Positions 8,078 to 16,284 of a stretch of DNA of 64,000 nucleotides are shown here, piece after piece; positions within the stretch are counted from its first letter, which is position 1; every line of letters starts with the position of its first letter. A program made the position numbers and the translations under genes. The notes under the pieces were generated by a model. The model searched no databases. It worked only from the letters and a program-made list of their open reading frames with translations, and had not been told where the DNA came from. Source of the DNA: Thalassovita gelatinovora (GTDB lineage Bacteria > Pseudomonadota > Alphaproteobacteria > Rhodobacterales > Rhodobacteraceae); the NCBI RefSeq assembly GCF_001458355.1, contig NZ_CYSA01000016.1:213113-277112 (forward strand), written 5' to 3'.

Positions 8078-8809
8078 TCAGATCATCACGCTGCCACCGT
8101 TCACGCCGAAACACTGGCCGGTGACGAAATTGCTATCGGGGCTTGCAAGGTAGCAGGCCATTGCGGCGATATCTCCGGGCTGACCTAACCGCGCCAGCGG
8201 CGTCGCCATATCCTTGGCCAACTGTTCGGGGCTCATGCTGTCGGGGCTGGTCATGTCGGTTTCAATCGATCCGGGGGCGATGGCATTCACCAAGATCCCC
8301 GGCGCCAGTTCCCGCGCGAAGGTGCGGGTCAACGCGATGATCCCGCCTTTCGACGCGGTGTAAGCCGCCATTTCCTCGCGGCCAAGAATCCCTAGGTCGC
8401 TGGCGATATTGATGATCCGTCCGGTCTGGCAGCGCCGGACAAAGGCACGGGCCGCAAGGAAGGTGCCACGCAGGTTGACCGCGATCACCCGGTCGAAATC
8501 GGCCACTTCGGTTTCGGCAAGCGGGCTTTCGCGCAGAATGCCGGCATTGTTGACCAGAATGTCAGGCGCACCGAAGGCGTCGGTCGCGGCCTCGAAAAAC
8601 GCTTCGATCTGGGCTTCGTCGGCCACGTCAGCGGTGACGGCGATGCCATCCGAAAGCGCCTTGATCGCCGTCAGCGTGTCCGCTGCGGCCGGATCACCGG
8701 GATGACAGAACGCCACCTTGGCGCCATGCGACGCCAGCGCCAGCGCAATCGCCCGGCCAATGCCGCGCGACCCGCCGGTGACAATAGCAAGCTTGCCGTG
8801 CAACGTCAT
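8078..8809 (-). CDS. Short-chain dehydrogenase/reductase (SDR)
   Basis: A 243-residue classical SDR with the Rossmann motif TGGSRGIG (residues 11-18), NNAG, and the catalytic Tyr-Lys pair in AAYTASKGG preceded by a serine in NIASD. It would oxidise or reduce an alcohol/carbonyl with NAD(P). It overlaps the upstream SDR gene by four bases (8806-8809) and lies 12 bases from the ureohydrolase, so all are one transcript. Together the two SDRs suggest successive redox steps on the carbon skeleton of the imported substrate. Confidence 0.87.
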   Translation of the reverse strand: MTLHGKLAIVTGGSRGIGRAIALALASHGAKVAFCHPGDPAAADTLTAIKALSDGIAVTADVADEAQIEAFFEAATDAFGAPDILVNNAGILRESPLAETEVADFDRVIAVNLRGTFLAARAFVRRCQTGRIINIASDLGILGREEMAAYTASKGGIIALTRTFARELAPGILVNAIAPGSIETDMTSPDSMSPEQLAKDMATPLARLGQPGDIAAMACYLASPDSNFVTGQCFGVNGGSVMI

Positions 8810-9573
8810 GACATCACCTCTCCGCGATCAACATTGATGGCCTGCCCGGTGATATTCGCCCCACCCGACGAGGCAAGGAACATGTAGGTATTGGCCATGT
8901 CGCGCGGTTCCATCAATCCGTCGATTGCCTGCGCCGACATGATTTCGGCCTGCACCTCTGCCTCGCTGCGCCCGCTGGTTTCGGCCAGTTCTCTCAGCGA
9001 ATTCATCGCCGGTCCGGTCTTGACCCAACCGGGGCATACCGCGTTGACACAAATCCCGCGCGGACCAAGTTCCTGCGCCCAGGTACGGGCCAGACCGATC
9101 AGCGCGTGCTTGCTGGACACATAGGCCGAAAATCCCGGAACGGCGGTGCGCGCCCAGATCGAAGCGGTCAGAATGATCCGCCCCCCATCGGGAATGCGTG
9201 TCACCAAGGCATCGGTCACGTTCTGGGTGCCGGTGATGTTGATCGCGATGATCCGCTCGAACGTCGCGTTGCCGGTCGGGTTGTCCCCGGTCAGCGGCGT
9301 CGGGCGTTCAAGCCCGGCATTGTTCACCAACACGTCGATCCGGTCGATATCGCGCAGCCGCTCCGTCACCATCGCGGCATCGGCGATGTCGCATTGGATC
9401 GCGCGCACCTTACCCGGCAATTGCCGGGCCGCGTCGTGGATCGCATCGGTATCGGCCAGAACGATCAGGTCGGCCCCGGCCCGGGCAAAGCCTTCGGCGA
9501 CGCCATAGCCGATTCCGCTGCTGGCCCCCGTCACCAGCACCGTCTTGCCGGAAAAATCGAAACTTACGCTCAT
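8806..9573 (-). CDS. Short-chain dehydrogenase/reductase (SDR)
   Basis: A 255-residue classical SDR with TGASSGIG near residue 15, NNAG, and the catalytic triad residues in LTASIW and SAYVSSKHA. It differs clearly from the adjacent SDR, so this is not a recent duplication. It is translationally coupled on both sides: four-base overlaps with the ABC ATPase upstream (9570-9573) and the second SDR downstream. NAD(P) is the expected cofactor; the substrate is presumably an intermediate of the same pathway. Confidence 0.87.
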   Translation of the reverse strand: MSVSFDFSGKTVLVTGASSGIGYGVAEGFARAGADLIVLADTDAIHDAARQLPGKVRAIQCDIADAAMVTERLRDIDRIDVLVNNAGLERPTPLTGDNPTGNATFERIIAINITGTQNVTDALVTRIPDGGRIILTASIWARTAVPGFSAYVSSKHALIGLARTWAQELGPRGICVNAVCPGWVKTGPAMNSLRELAETSGRSEAEVQAEIMSAQAIDGLMEPRDMANTYMFLASSGGANITGQAINVDRGEVMS

Positions 9574-10370
9574 TCCACGCCCCTTCCCTCTTCTCGCATC
9601 AACCGCATCAATCGGGATTCCAGTTCGGCATAACCGTCCAGCTTGACCGCCCGTTCCTTGTCGGCGATGCGCTGGCCTTGCTTGAACTCCGGCACGATTT
9701 CTTCCTTCACCCGGCCCGGATGGCTGGACAGGAACACGATCTTGTCGGCCAGAAAAATCGCCTCTTCCAAATCATGGGTGACGATCACCATGGTGGTGTT
9801 GGTCTGTTCGGCGACATTGATCATCAATTCCTGCATCAACCACCGGGTTTCGGCATCAAGCGCCCCGAAAGGTTCGTCCATCAGCAGGACTTCGGGATCA
9901 TTTGCCAAGGTCCGGGCAATGGCGACGCGCTGGCGCATCCCGCCAGAAAGCTGCGAAGGATAGACATCGGCGAATTTGCCAAGCCCGACAAGGTTGATGA
10001 ACCGTTCCGCCCGTTCGCGCCGTTCGTCCGGGTCGATGCCGTTGATCTTCATTCCGAATTCGACGTTCTTGCGCACCGACAGCCAATCGAACGACGTATA
10101 GGCCTGAAACACCATGCCGCGATCGCGCCCCGGCCCGTCGACGGTACGCCCGCCGATGGCTATTTCACCCTTAGTGGGGATTTCCAATCCTGCCATCATT
10201 CGCAGGATCGTCGACTTGCCGCAGCCCGAAGGCCCAAGCAAGACGCAGATCGAATTCTGCTCGACCTTGAAATTGACATCCTGAACAGCCGTTACACGGT
10301 TTCCGCCGCCCAGTTCGAACACCTTGGTGATGTTCTTGATCTCCAATGCGGTGACTTGGGTCATGATCAT
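9570..10370 (-). CDS. ABC transporter ATPase, nitrate/sulfonate/taurine type
   Basis: A 266-residue ATPase with Walker A (GPSGCGKST), a Q-loop (MVFQAYTSFDWLSV), signature LSGGMRQR, Walker B (VLLMDEPFGALD) and the H-loop (VIVTHDLEEA). The overall pattern is that of TauB/SsuB/NrtD proteins. It pairs with the permease (four-base overlap at 10367-10370) and the upstream binding protein to form a complete importer at the inner membrane. The uptake substrate is inferred to feed the SDR and ureohydrolase enzymes encoded downstream. Confidence 0.92.
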   Translation of the reverse strand: MIMTQVTALEIKNITKVFELGGGNRVTAVQDVNFKVEQNSICVLLGPSGCGKSTILRMMAGLEIPTKGEIAIGGRTVDGPGRDRGMVFQAYTSFDWLSVRKNVEFGMKINGIDPDERRERAERFINLVGLGKFADVYPSQLSGGMRQRVAIARTLANDPEVLLMDEPFGALDAETRWLMQELMINVAEQTNTTMVIVTHDLEEAIFLADKIVFLSSHPGRVKEEIVPEFKQGQRIADKERAVKLDGYAELESRLMRLMREEGRGVE

Positions 10371-11173
10371 TTCTTCTGCAAATAGGGGAAGGCCCGGCGA
10401 TGCAAGGCGGCGAAGGCGAGGTCAAAAACAAGGCCAAGCACACCGATCACGATGATGCCCGACAGGATCTCGTCAGTTTTCAGAAAGCGGCGGGCGCGCA
10501 TCATCATCGCACCGATCCCGGTGGTCGAAGCGACGATTTCGGCGATCACCAGATAGGTCCAGGCCATCGCAAGCATCTGGCGCATCGCGACCATGATGTC
10601 GGGCAGAACGGCGGGGAAAATCACCCGGGCCACGACCGTGCCACGGCTGGCCCCAAGGGTCAGCGCGGTTTCGACCAGTTCTTCACGGACATTCTTGGTG
10701 TGATCCATGATCAGCGTGATCAGGAAAAAGATGACACCGATGAACAGCAGCGCCAGCTTGGGGGCTTCGCCGGTGCCGAACCACATCAGCAGGATCGGGA
10801 TGAAAGACGGGGCCGGCAGGTAACGCCAGGCCGAAACGAATGGGGCGAAAACCGCTTCGATCGCGGGAAAGCTGCCCATCATCACGCCCAGCGGCACCGC
10901 GACGGCGATCGCCATGCCAAAGGCACCGATCACCCGGGCGATCGAAATCATCACATCGGACCCGAAGCCGCGATTGAAGAAAAGATCGATTGTGGTGGCA
11001 AACACCTGCTGCGGTGCGGGCACCAGCAGTTCATTCACCATTCCGGTCGCCGAAGCGAAAATCCAGACGCCGAAAAATACCATCCAGATTGCGAGTGCCG
11101 ACAGGATGCTCTGACGTCGGCTTACGGGTTTTCTTAGCCTGAAAAACGGTCTTGAAGGGGATTGGGCCGTCAC
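10367..11173 (-). CDS. ABC transporter permease, TauC/SsuC type
   Basis: A 268-residue inner-membrane permease with about six membrane segments. The cytoplasmic EAA loop VETALTLGASRGTVVARVIFPAVLPDIM contacts the ATPase. A longer frame begins at 11209, but that ATG lies inside the loop of a strong hairpin (11199-11220). The GTG at 11173 has GGAG four to five bases upstream and is preferred. It sits between the binding protein and the ATPase genes in the standard order. Confidence 0.9.
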   Translation of the reverse strand: MTAQSPSRPFFRLRKPVSRRQSILSALAIWMVFFGVWIFASATGMVNELLVPAPQQVFATTIDLFFNRGFGSDVMISIARVIGAFGMAIAVAVPLGVMMGSFPAIEAVFAPFVSAWRYLPAPSFIPILLMWFGTGEAPKLALLFIGVIFFLITLIMDHTKNVREELVETALTLGASRGTVVARVIFPAVLPDIMVAMRQMLAMAWTYLVIAEIVASTTGIGAMMMRARRFLKTDEILSGIIVIGVLGLVFDLAFAALHRRAFPYLQKK

Positions 11174-11198
11174 TGCTCTGCTCCGGTCTAAGGGATGG

Positions 11199-11220
11199 GG
11201 GGGCACCATCCGGTGCCCCC
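11199..11220 (-). promoter_or_regulatory. Intercistronic hairpin between binding protein and permease
   Basis: GGGGGCACC (11199-11207) pairs perfectly with GGTGCCCCC (11212-11220) around a four-base loop. It is not followed by a T-run on the minus strand. In importer operons such a hairpin behind the binding-protein gene protects its mRNA or attenuates readthrough, giving more binding protein than permease; that role is inferred here. Confidence 0.6.
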
Positions 11221-11231
11221 GGATATCTGGA

Positions 11232-12290
11232 TTATTGCGCGATCAGTTCCTGGCGATAGCCAGACGCTGCAAGATCGCCCATCAGGCTGCAATCGATGCC
11301 AGCAGCGGCGTCGATCTTCTTGTCCATCAGGCCAAGCTTGATCCACCATTCGTTGGTCAGTGCAATCGAATCCACCATCGACCCGTTTGCCATCCCGAAC
11401 GGACCGTCGCCCTCAAGCACACCGCACAGCCGGGCGCTTTCATCGAAATCGAGCATATAAATGCCACCTTCGAAGCTTTTGCCATTGGTGCCGATCACAA
11501 AACCGATGTCTTCTTCCGGCCATTGCAGGAATTTGGCCATCGCCTTGTTGGTTTCCGCGACATGAGTACTCCAGTACCCCAACCCGTCCCAACGCGCTTT
11601 CAGCACGGCAAGGGCGGCATCACGGTTCTCGGCGATGAAGTTCTTGTTCATGTAAAGCGAATCCATGAAGATTCCGGTCTTCAGCACATCCGGGTCGGAC
11701 GTGTTGACGATCGAACGGGCCCCCGGCTTGGCTTCGAGCACCTTCGAAATCCAGGGCTCATACATATAGGCCGCCGCAAGATCGCCCGACATCATCGGCC
11801 CAACCGCTTCGTCGGCGTTCAGGTTCACCCATTCCACCTGATCAGGGGAAATGCCTTCGGAATCAAGCCAGATGCCCATCAGCAAATGACCGATATACGC
11901 CTGCGGCGCGGCCACTTTCAACCCCGGCAGGTCTGCCGTTTCGATTTCCGGCGACAGGATCACGTGATCGACCCCGTAGGATGGGTTGAGAAAGGCGACG
12001 TTGACCACGTCGGTCCCCCGATCGACCACCAGCGGGGTGTATTCCGCGGTACAGCCATAGACATCGATCTGACCGGCCGCGAGCGCCGCGTGGCCCCCAA
12101 GCGGGTCTTCGAAGATTGTGATTTTCAGATCGTGATCCGGGATCAGGTCGTTCTGGCGGGCGACTTCAAGCATCGCATAGCCGGGCCAGGATACGCAGAT
12201 CCCAACATTGATTTTGTCAGCAGCGGCCGCGCCAGCGCTACCTCCTGCTGCAATGGCCGCAGCGGCCGCGATATTCAGAATGGAGCGCAT
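11232..12290 (-). CDS. Periplasmic substrate-binding protein, TauA/SsuA/NMT1-like
   Basis: A 352-residue protein with a cleavable signal (MRSILNIAAAAAIAAGGSAGAAAA) and a type II binding-protein fold. The mature N-terminus INVGICVSWPGYAMLEVARQ and the segment GHAALAAGQIDVYGC are typical of the nitrate/sulfonate/taurine/thiamine-precursor group. Upstream in-frame ATG and TTG codons exist, but GAGG stands seven bases before the ATG at 12290, making it the best start. It is the first gene of the minus-strand operon and divergent from a TetR gene. The ligand is unknown; the downstream ureohydrolase suggests a guanidino or ureido compound. Confidence 0.88.
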   Translation of the reverse strand: MRSILNIAAAAAIAAGGSAGAAAADKINVGICVSWPGYAMLEVARQNDLIPDHDLKITIFEDPLGGHAALAAGQIDVYGCTAEYTPLVVDRGTDVVNVAFLNPSYGVDHVILSPEIETADLPGLKVAAPQAYIGHLLMGIWLDSEGISPDQVEWVNLNADEAVGPMMSGDLAAAYMYEPWISKVLEAKPGARSIVNTSDPDVLKTGIFMDSLYMNKNFIAENRDAALAVLKARWDGLGYWSTHVAETNKAMAKFLQWPEEDIGFVIGTNGKSFEGGIYMLDFDESARLCGVLEGDGPFGMANGSMVDSIALTNEWWIKLGLMDKKIDAAAGIDCSLMGDLAASGYRQELIAQ

Positions 12291-12427
12291 GGTCATACCT
12301 CGCAAGTTGTCGTGATTCCTTGTTGTGCAAATAACTTTATCGAGTAAAAACTTTTATGCAATAAAATATTTTGCTTGACCAAATCCGCCAGTTGGCCGAA
12401 TGTCCGATGAAATCAAAGGAGAAAACG
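12291..12427. promoter_or_regulatory. AT-rich divergent promoter region of the ABC/ureohydrolase and TetR/NodB operons
   Basis: The core from about 12330 to 12375 is strongly AT-rich and contains the perfect ten-base palindrome AAAATATTTT (12363-12372), flanked imperfectly by GCAA and TTGC. It must hold the promoters of both operons, and the palindrome is a candidate binding site for the TetR protein encoded next to it. Exact -35/-10 boxes cannot be assigned with confidence. Confidence 0.5.
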
Positions 12428-13057
12428 GTGAGCACCCTACGTGCACGACAGAAAGAAGACCGGAGAAACCGCATCGTGTCTTCGGCGAAAACCCTTTTCA
12501 AAGACAAAGGGTACGACAAGACGACGATTGAAAATATCGCCGTGGCCGCAGAAGTGTCCGGGGTGACCGTACACAATTATTACGGCACCAAGGCAGGTGT
12601 GCTGCTGGCGCTGGTGATCGAAAGCGACAAGCAGTTGATCGCACAGCTCGACGAATCTATGCCGCATGAACAGGGCGACCTCATTACATTGATGATTGCC
12701 TTTGCCCGTCGGATCATGGCCCACGCGATCAAGACGCTGGAAAAGGATATCTGGCGACAAGTCATCGCCGCCGTCACAACCGAAGCAGGCACCCCGCTCA
12801 GCAAGGCCTATTCCAAGCTCGACGAACAGCTTTCCTTCGTGCTTGTCCGTCGCATCGAAGCGATGCAGGCGGCAGGAACCCTTCCGGGCGCGGTGAACCC
12901 GCTGCATCTCGGGCGCGCCCTGTTCCAGCTTCAAAATGCCCGCTTCATCGAATTCATATCGTCCGACCAGGTTACGCAGGACGAAATCGAAACCCGCCTG
13001 CGCAATGATCTTGTTGCGCTGTTTTCCGTTTGCATCGATCAGGCCCACTCGGCCTGA
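12428..13057 (+). CDS. TetR/AcrR-family transcriptional regulator
   Basis: A 209-residue protein with a TetR HTH (TTIENIAVAAEVSGVTVHNYYGTKAGVLLAL) after an Arg-rich start. The frame extends upstream, but GTG at 12428 is preceded by AAAGGAG at good spacing and is the likely start. It faces the ABC/SDR/ureohydrolase operon and is followed 26 bases later by the NodB-fold hydrolase. It is the obvious candidate to sense the pathway substrate and control both arms. Confidence 0.85.
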   Translation: MSTLRARQKEDRRNRIVSSAKTLFKDKGYDKTTIENIAVAAEVSGVTVHNYYGTKAGVLLALVIESDKQLIAQLDESMPHEQGDLITLMIAFARRIMAHAIKTLEKDIWRQVIAAVTTEAGTPLSKAYSKLDEQLSFVLVRRIEAMQAAGTLPGAVNPLHLGRALFQLQNARFIEFISSDQVTQDEIETRLRNDLVALFSVCIDQAHSA

Positions 13058-13083
13058 CATCGTTTTATTTCCGGGAGTCACCC

Positions 13084-13944
13084 ATGTTCCTCAACCCGAT
13101 CACCTGGCCCGAAGGCAAGCGCAGCGCTGCCTGCATTACATTCGACATCGATGCGGATTCACTCATCCGCACCGCCCGCCCCGATGATGCCGAACTTAGG
13201 TTGCAGGCGATCTCGATGGGCCGCTACGGGCCGACGGTCGCCATGCCCCGCATCCTCGACACGTATCGCCGCTTCGGTCTGACCCAGACCTTCTTCATGC
13301 CGGCATGGGTGATGCAGACCTACCCGGACACCGTCGAAGCGATTTTGAAAGATGGCCACGAAATCGGGCATCATTCGTGGATGCACGAAGACCCGATGAT
13401 GCATTCGGACGACGTCGAAGCCGAACTGTTCGACCGCGCCCTCGAAGTGCATGTAAAAATGACCGGCCGCAAACCACGCGGCTACCGCGCCCCGGTCTAT
13501 TCGATGACCCCGGCGATGGTTGACCGGCTGATCGAACATGAATTTGTCTATGACAGTTCGATGATGGCCGACGATCTGCCCTATCTTGTCGAAACCCCCA
13601 AAGGCAGCCTGATCGAAGTGCCGCCGCATTGGGGCACCGACGATTGGCCGCCCTTTGCCCATTTTGGCGAAATCGATTACCTGATGCCGGTGCGCGCCCC
13701 GTCGGACGGGATTCGCGCCTTCGCCGAAGAATTCGACGCCATGCACGACGCGGGCGGGTTCTGGATGCCGGTGCTGCACCCGTTCCTGACCGGGCGCTTG
13801 GCGCGGTGGCGGGAAATGGAAAAGCTGATCGAACGGGCGCTGAACACCGGCGAAGTCTGGTTCGCCCCGATGGAACAGATCGCATCACATGCGCTGTCGA
13901 ACCGCGATGGTTTGCGTCGGGAACGGATCGGTGACGCGGGCTGA
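13084..13944 (+). CDS. NodB-fold polysaccharide deacetylase-family C-N hydrolase
   Basis: A 286-residue NodB-domain protein. Motif 1 appears as TFDIDADS, motif 2 as GHHSWMHED, motif 3 as YRAPVYSM, and a late HP pair as LHPF, so the metal-site Asp and His residues seem to be in place. There is no signal peptide, so it acts in the cytoplasm, unlike cell-wall deacetylases. Relatives of this soluble type include PuuE allantoinase and other small-molecule amidohydrolases. The start at 13084 has GGGAG upstream. The context (TetR gene, divergent importer, ureohydrolase) suggests it opens or trims an amide or ring in the same catabolic pathway. Confidence 0.82.
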   Translation: MFLNPITWPEGKRSAACITFDIDADSLIRTARPDDAELRLQAISMGRYGPTVAMPRILDTYRRFGLTQTFFMPAWVMQTYPDTVEAILKDGHEIGHHSWMHEDPMMHSDDVEAELFDRALEVHVKMTGRKPRGYRAPVYSMTPAMVDRLIEHEFVYDSSMMADDLPYLVETPKGSLIEVPPHWGTDDWPPFAHFGEIDYLMPVRAPSDGIRAFAEEFDAMHDAGGFWMPVLHPFLTGRLARWREMEKLIERALNTGEVWFAPMEQIASHALSNRDGLRRERIGDAG

Positions 13945-13972
13945 CCCACCGCTGCATCGCTCAATCACAGCA

Positions 13973-13995
13973 GCGGCCCCACGGATCGGGGCCGC
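13973..13995. terminator. Hairpin between convergent NodB hydrolase and desaturase genes
   Basis: GCGGCCCC (13973-13980) pairs with GGGGCCGC (13988-13995) around a seven-base loop. It lies in the 66-base gap between two convergent genes and can end transcription from either side, although there is no clear T-run. Confidence 0.5.
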
Positions 13996-14010
13996 GCGCG
14001 TCGCAGGTTG

Positions 14011-15057
14011 TTACACTGCAACCGCCCTTGCATCAGAAAACGACAACAGCTTTCGGCTCTTTTCGTCCCACAGATGAAGCCGCGCACAGCGGAAGCTTTC
14101 CCAAAGCGTGATGCGCTGCGACTGGGCAAGGATGTCATGATCCCGCACCACTTCGCTCAGCCGATAGAACGGAATGCGGCTGGCCAGATGATGCACATGG
14201 TGAACACCGATATTCGCGGTGACCCACCGCAGGACACCGGGCAGGTCGTAATAGGAACTGCCGTTCAATGCCGCCTCTTGCACGGTCCATTGGTCATCGT
14301 GATCCCAAACGGTGTCTTCGAACTGGTGTTGGACATAAAAGAACCAAACCCCCGCCATCGCGGCCAAAAGCGTCGTTGGCAGGAACACCAACAGCAGAAC
14401 ATCCAGACCGCCCAGCCAAACGATCACGCCCAGCGCGACCGCAATCGCGGCATTGGTCGCCAAGGCACTCAGCCAATAACTCTGTCCTGACCGCATCTGC
14501 CCGATCGGCAACCGGTTTTGCAGGAAAAACAGATAGAACGGGACAACGCCCAGCAGGAAAAGCGGATTGCGCACCAATCGATACAAGGCCCGTCCGGTCC
14601 AGCTTTTTTGCCGGTATTCCCGCACGGTGAGCGTCGGCATATCGCCTGTGCCACGCTTGTCGAGATTCCCGGTCGTTGCATGGTGAATCGAATGATTTTT
14701 GCGCCAGACATCATAAGGCGTCAGCGTCATGACGCCCAGAATCCGACCGACCCAGTCGCTCAGTTGGCGGTTCTTGAAAAACGCACCATGGCCGCAATCG
14801 TGCTGGATCATGAACAAGCGCATCAGAAAACCCGCATTCGCCAGAGCCAGCGCCAAGGCCAGCCAGGGACTGATCGACACCGACCACCAAGCCAAAGCCC
14901 AGATCGCTAAAAAGGGCACCAAGGTCACGGTCAATTCGAAAATACTGCGGGAGAGGATCGGTTCGCGATACTGGGCGAGGATCCGGGTCCATTCATAGGG
15001 CTTCAACAGGCTATCTTTCGTTTGGATTATCTTAGGTACCCTTCGTTCTTGAGGCAC
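14011..15057 (-). CDS. Membrane fatty acid desaturase
   Basis: A 348-residue di-iron desaturase. The three histidine boxes are visible: HDCGHGAFF, HSIHH and HHVHH. They are set among about four membrane segments. Proteins of this layout insert a double bond into acyl chains, often at the delta-12/omega-6 position, using oxygen and reduced ferredoxin or similar. The regiospecificity is not readable from the motifs. A cold-shock gene a little upstream on the same strand makes membrane adaptation to temperature a reasonable theme, but they are not in one operon. Confidence 0.87.
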   Translation of the reverse strand: MPQERRVPKIIQTKDSLLKPYEWTRILAQYREPILSRSIFELTVTLVPFLAIWALAWWSVSISPWLALALALANAGFLMRLFMIQHDCGHGAFFKNRQLSDWVGRILGVMTLTPYDVWRKNHSIHHATTGNLDKRGTGDMPTLTVREYRQKSWTGRALYRLVRNPLFLLGVVPFYLFFLQNRLPIGQMRSGQSYWLSALATNAAIAVALGVIVWLGGLDVLLLVFLPTTLLAAMAGVWFFYVQHQFEDTVWDHDDQWTVQEAALNGSSYYDLPGVLRWVTANIGVHHVHHLASRIPFYRLSEVVRDHDILAQSQRITLWESFRCARLHLWDEKSRKLLSFSDARAVAV

Positions 15058-15083
15058 CTTTTGTGTTCAGTTTGTACCGTGTG

Positions 15084-15329
15084 TCAACTTTTTCCGTCGG
15101 CCTTGACGCGGGTTTTCTGCGCCGCGTCTTTGATCTGTGCTTGAGGGGCTTTGGTAACCGTGCTGGCCTCTCTCTCAAGCCGGGCCTTGCGCAGCCGCGC
15201 GGTCTTGGTTTCGCGCTTTTCCGCTTCGTCGTCCAAAATTTCCCACGCCGCGCGCGTGGTCTTGTCGATCAGCGTTTCAGCGCGCGGCTTTTCAGCCTTG
15301 AACAACGTGTCCTTTGTAATTTTCGCCAT
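15084..15329 (-). CDS. Small charged hypothetical protein
   Basis: An 81-residue, Lys/Arg/Glu-rich protein with helix-forming composition (EILDDEAEKRETKTARLRKA) and no membrane segment. The start at 15329 is chosen over the longer frame because AAGGAG lies at ideal spacing. It sits 26 bases upstream of the desaturase on the same strand and may be co-transcribed. No family is recognised. Confidence 0.6.
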   Translation of the reverse strand: MAKITKDTLFKAEKPRAETLIDKTTRAAWEILDDEAEKRETKTARLRKARLEREASTVTKAPQAQIKDAAQKTRVKADGKS

Positions 15330-15457
15330 CTTTTCTACTCCTTGAAAGGTGCTGTGCAGGGCTGCACCAATGGGCCGCAAACGTTGGGGGACTGGACGTT
15401 ACCGATCACCGGATCATCCAAACCGGCGGACCCACAACAAAGCCCCGCCCGCCTCGA

Positions 15458-15730
15458 TCAAAAAACGGCAGCCTTATCGATACCCATCTGCTCTGGCAGA
15501 AAGCCCGCAGTCTTCGCCGCCGACTGGAACGCGTCGCGCGCAACACCAACCGTTACAAGACAGTGCATCGCCGCATCAACCTGTGTCAGCGCGTCCTCGC
15601 GTTTGCGGTCGGCCACCGGCCATTTTTTCCGCAGCCAATACTGCGCCTGTTCAATCGTAGTGATCTGTTGTGTGTCCCCTTCCGGCGAAACGACAACGGT
15701 CATAGGGTTTCCCCAATTAATTTCTATCAA
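15458..15730 (-). CDS. DUF982-like small protein
   Basis: A 90-residue protein resembling DUF982: an opening W-x-N-P-M-x-V strand, a middle IEQAQYWLRKKWPV, and a C-terminal helix ARDAFQSAAKTAGF. The family's opening strand begins before the ATG at 15703, so the TTG at 15730 (with AAGGAAAAG upstream) is the likelier start. Function is unknown. It lies between two other small genes on the same strand. Confidence 0.6.
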   Translation of the reverse strand: MIEINWGNPMTVVVSPEGDTQQITTIEQAQYWLRKKWPVADRKREDALTQVDAAMHCLVTVGVARDAFQSAAKTAGFLPEQMGIDKAAVF

Positions 15731-15846
15731 GTTTGTCTTTTCCTTAATTTTCGCGATGGCCAGCTGTGAAACTCAGGGGCCATATCAAATAAAAGGCGAA
15801 AACGGTCAAAGGCCGCTTCCGCCTCGTAATCCATCTCGCCGCAGGC

Positions 15847-16053
15847 TTATGCCAGCGCAAGATTGGTCGCGGATTCACGACCGTCCCGACCGCTTTCGAT
15901 ATCGAAGGTCACAGCCTGCCCATCATCGAGCTGTTGCAGCCCAGCGCGTTCAAGCGCCGAAATATGAACGAAAATGTCCTTCGATCCTTGCTCGGGGGCA
16001 ATGAAGCCGAAACCTTTTTGGGTGTTGAACCATTTCACGGTGCCATTGGCCAT
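15847..16053 (-). CDS. Cold-shock protein (CspA family)
   Basis: A 68-residue single cold-shock domain. RNP1 is KGFGFIAP and RNP2 DIFVHI, starting from the typical MANGTVKWFN. It binds single-stranded RNA/DNA and acts as an RNA chaperone. The start at 16053 has AAGGAGA upstream. The 231-base region upstream holds no other gene and could include a long 5' leader, as is common for csp genes. Confidence 0.93.
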   Translation of the reverse strand: MANGTVKWFNTQKGFGFIAPEQGSKDIFVHISALERAGLQQLDDGQAVTFDIESGRDGRESATNLALA

Positions 16054-16284
16054 CGTGTTGTCTCCTTGTTTGATCGCCATCCGCAAAACGCGATGGCCCG
16101 GCCCAGTGTCGTCATAAAATCAACTGAGGCCGTCAGGAAACAGAAGGTCGTAAGAAGAAGCTTTGCCCGTTTTAAGTAGGCATACATAAGCCTCATTGCA
16201 AGTGCGCAGGGCCGCGAACCGAAAAATGGGTTGTTCAAGCCGTCTCAGGATGCACAAACGTCATCCCACCGTCCTGCGATCAAA

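Noticed and set aside
6506..8188. Plus-strand open frame of 560 codons
   Set aside because: It runs antisense to the ureohydrolase and through its terminator; the minus-strand protein has clear family motifs and the plus-strand translation has none.
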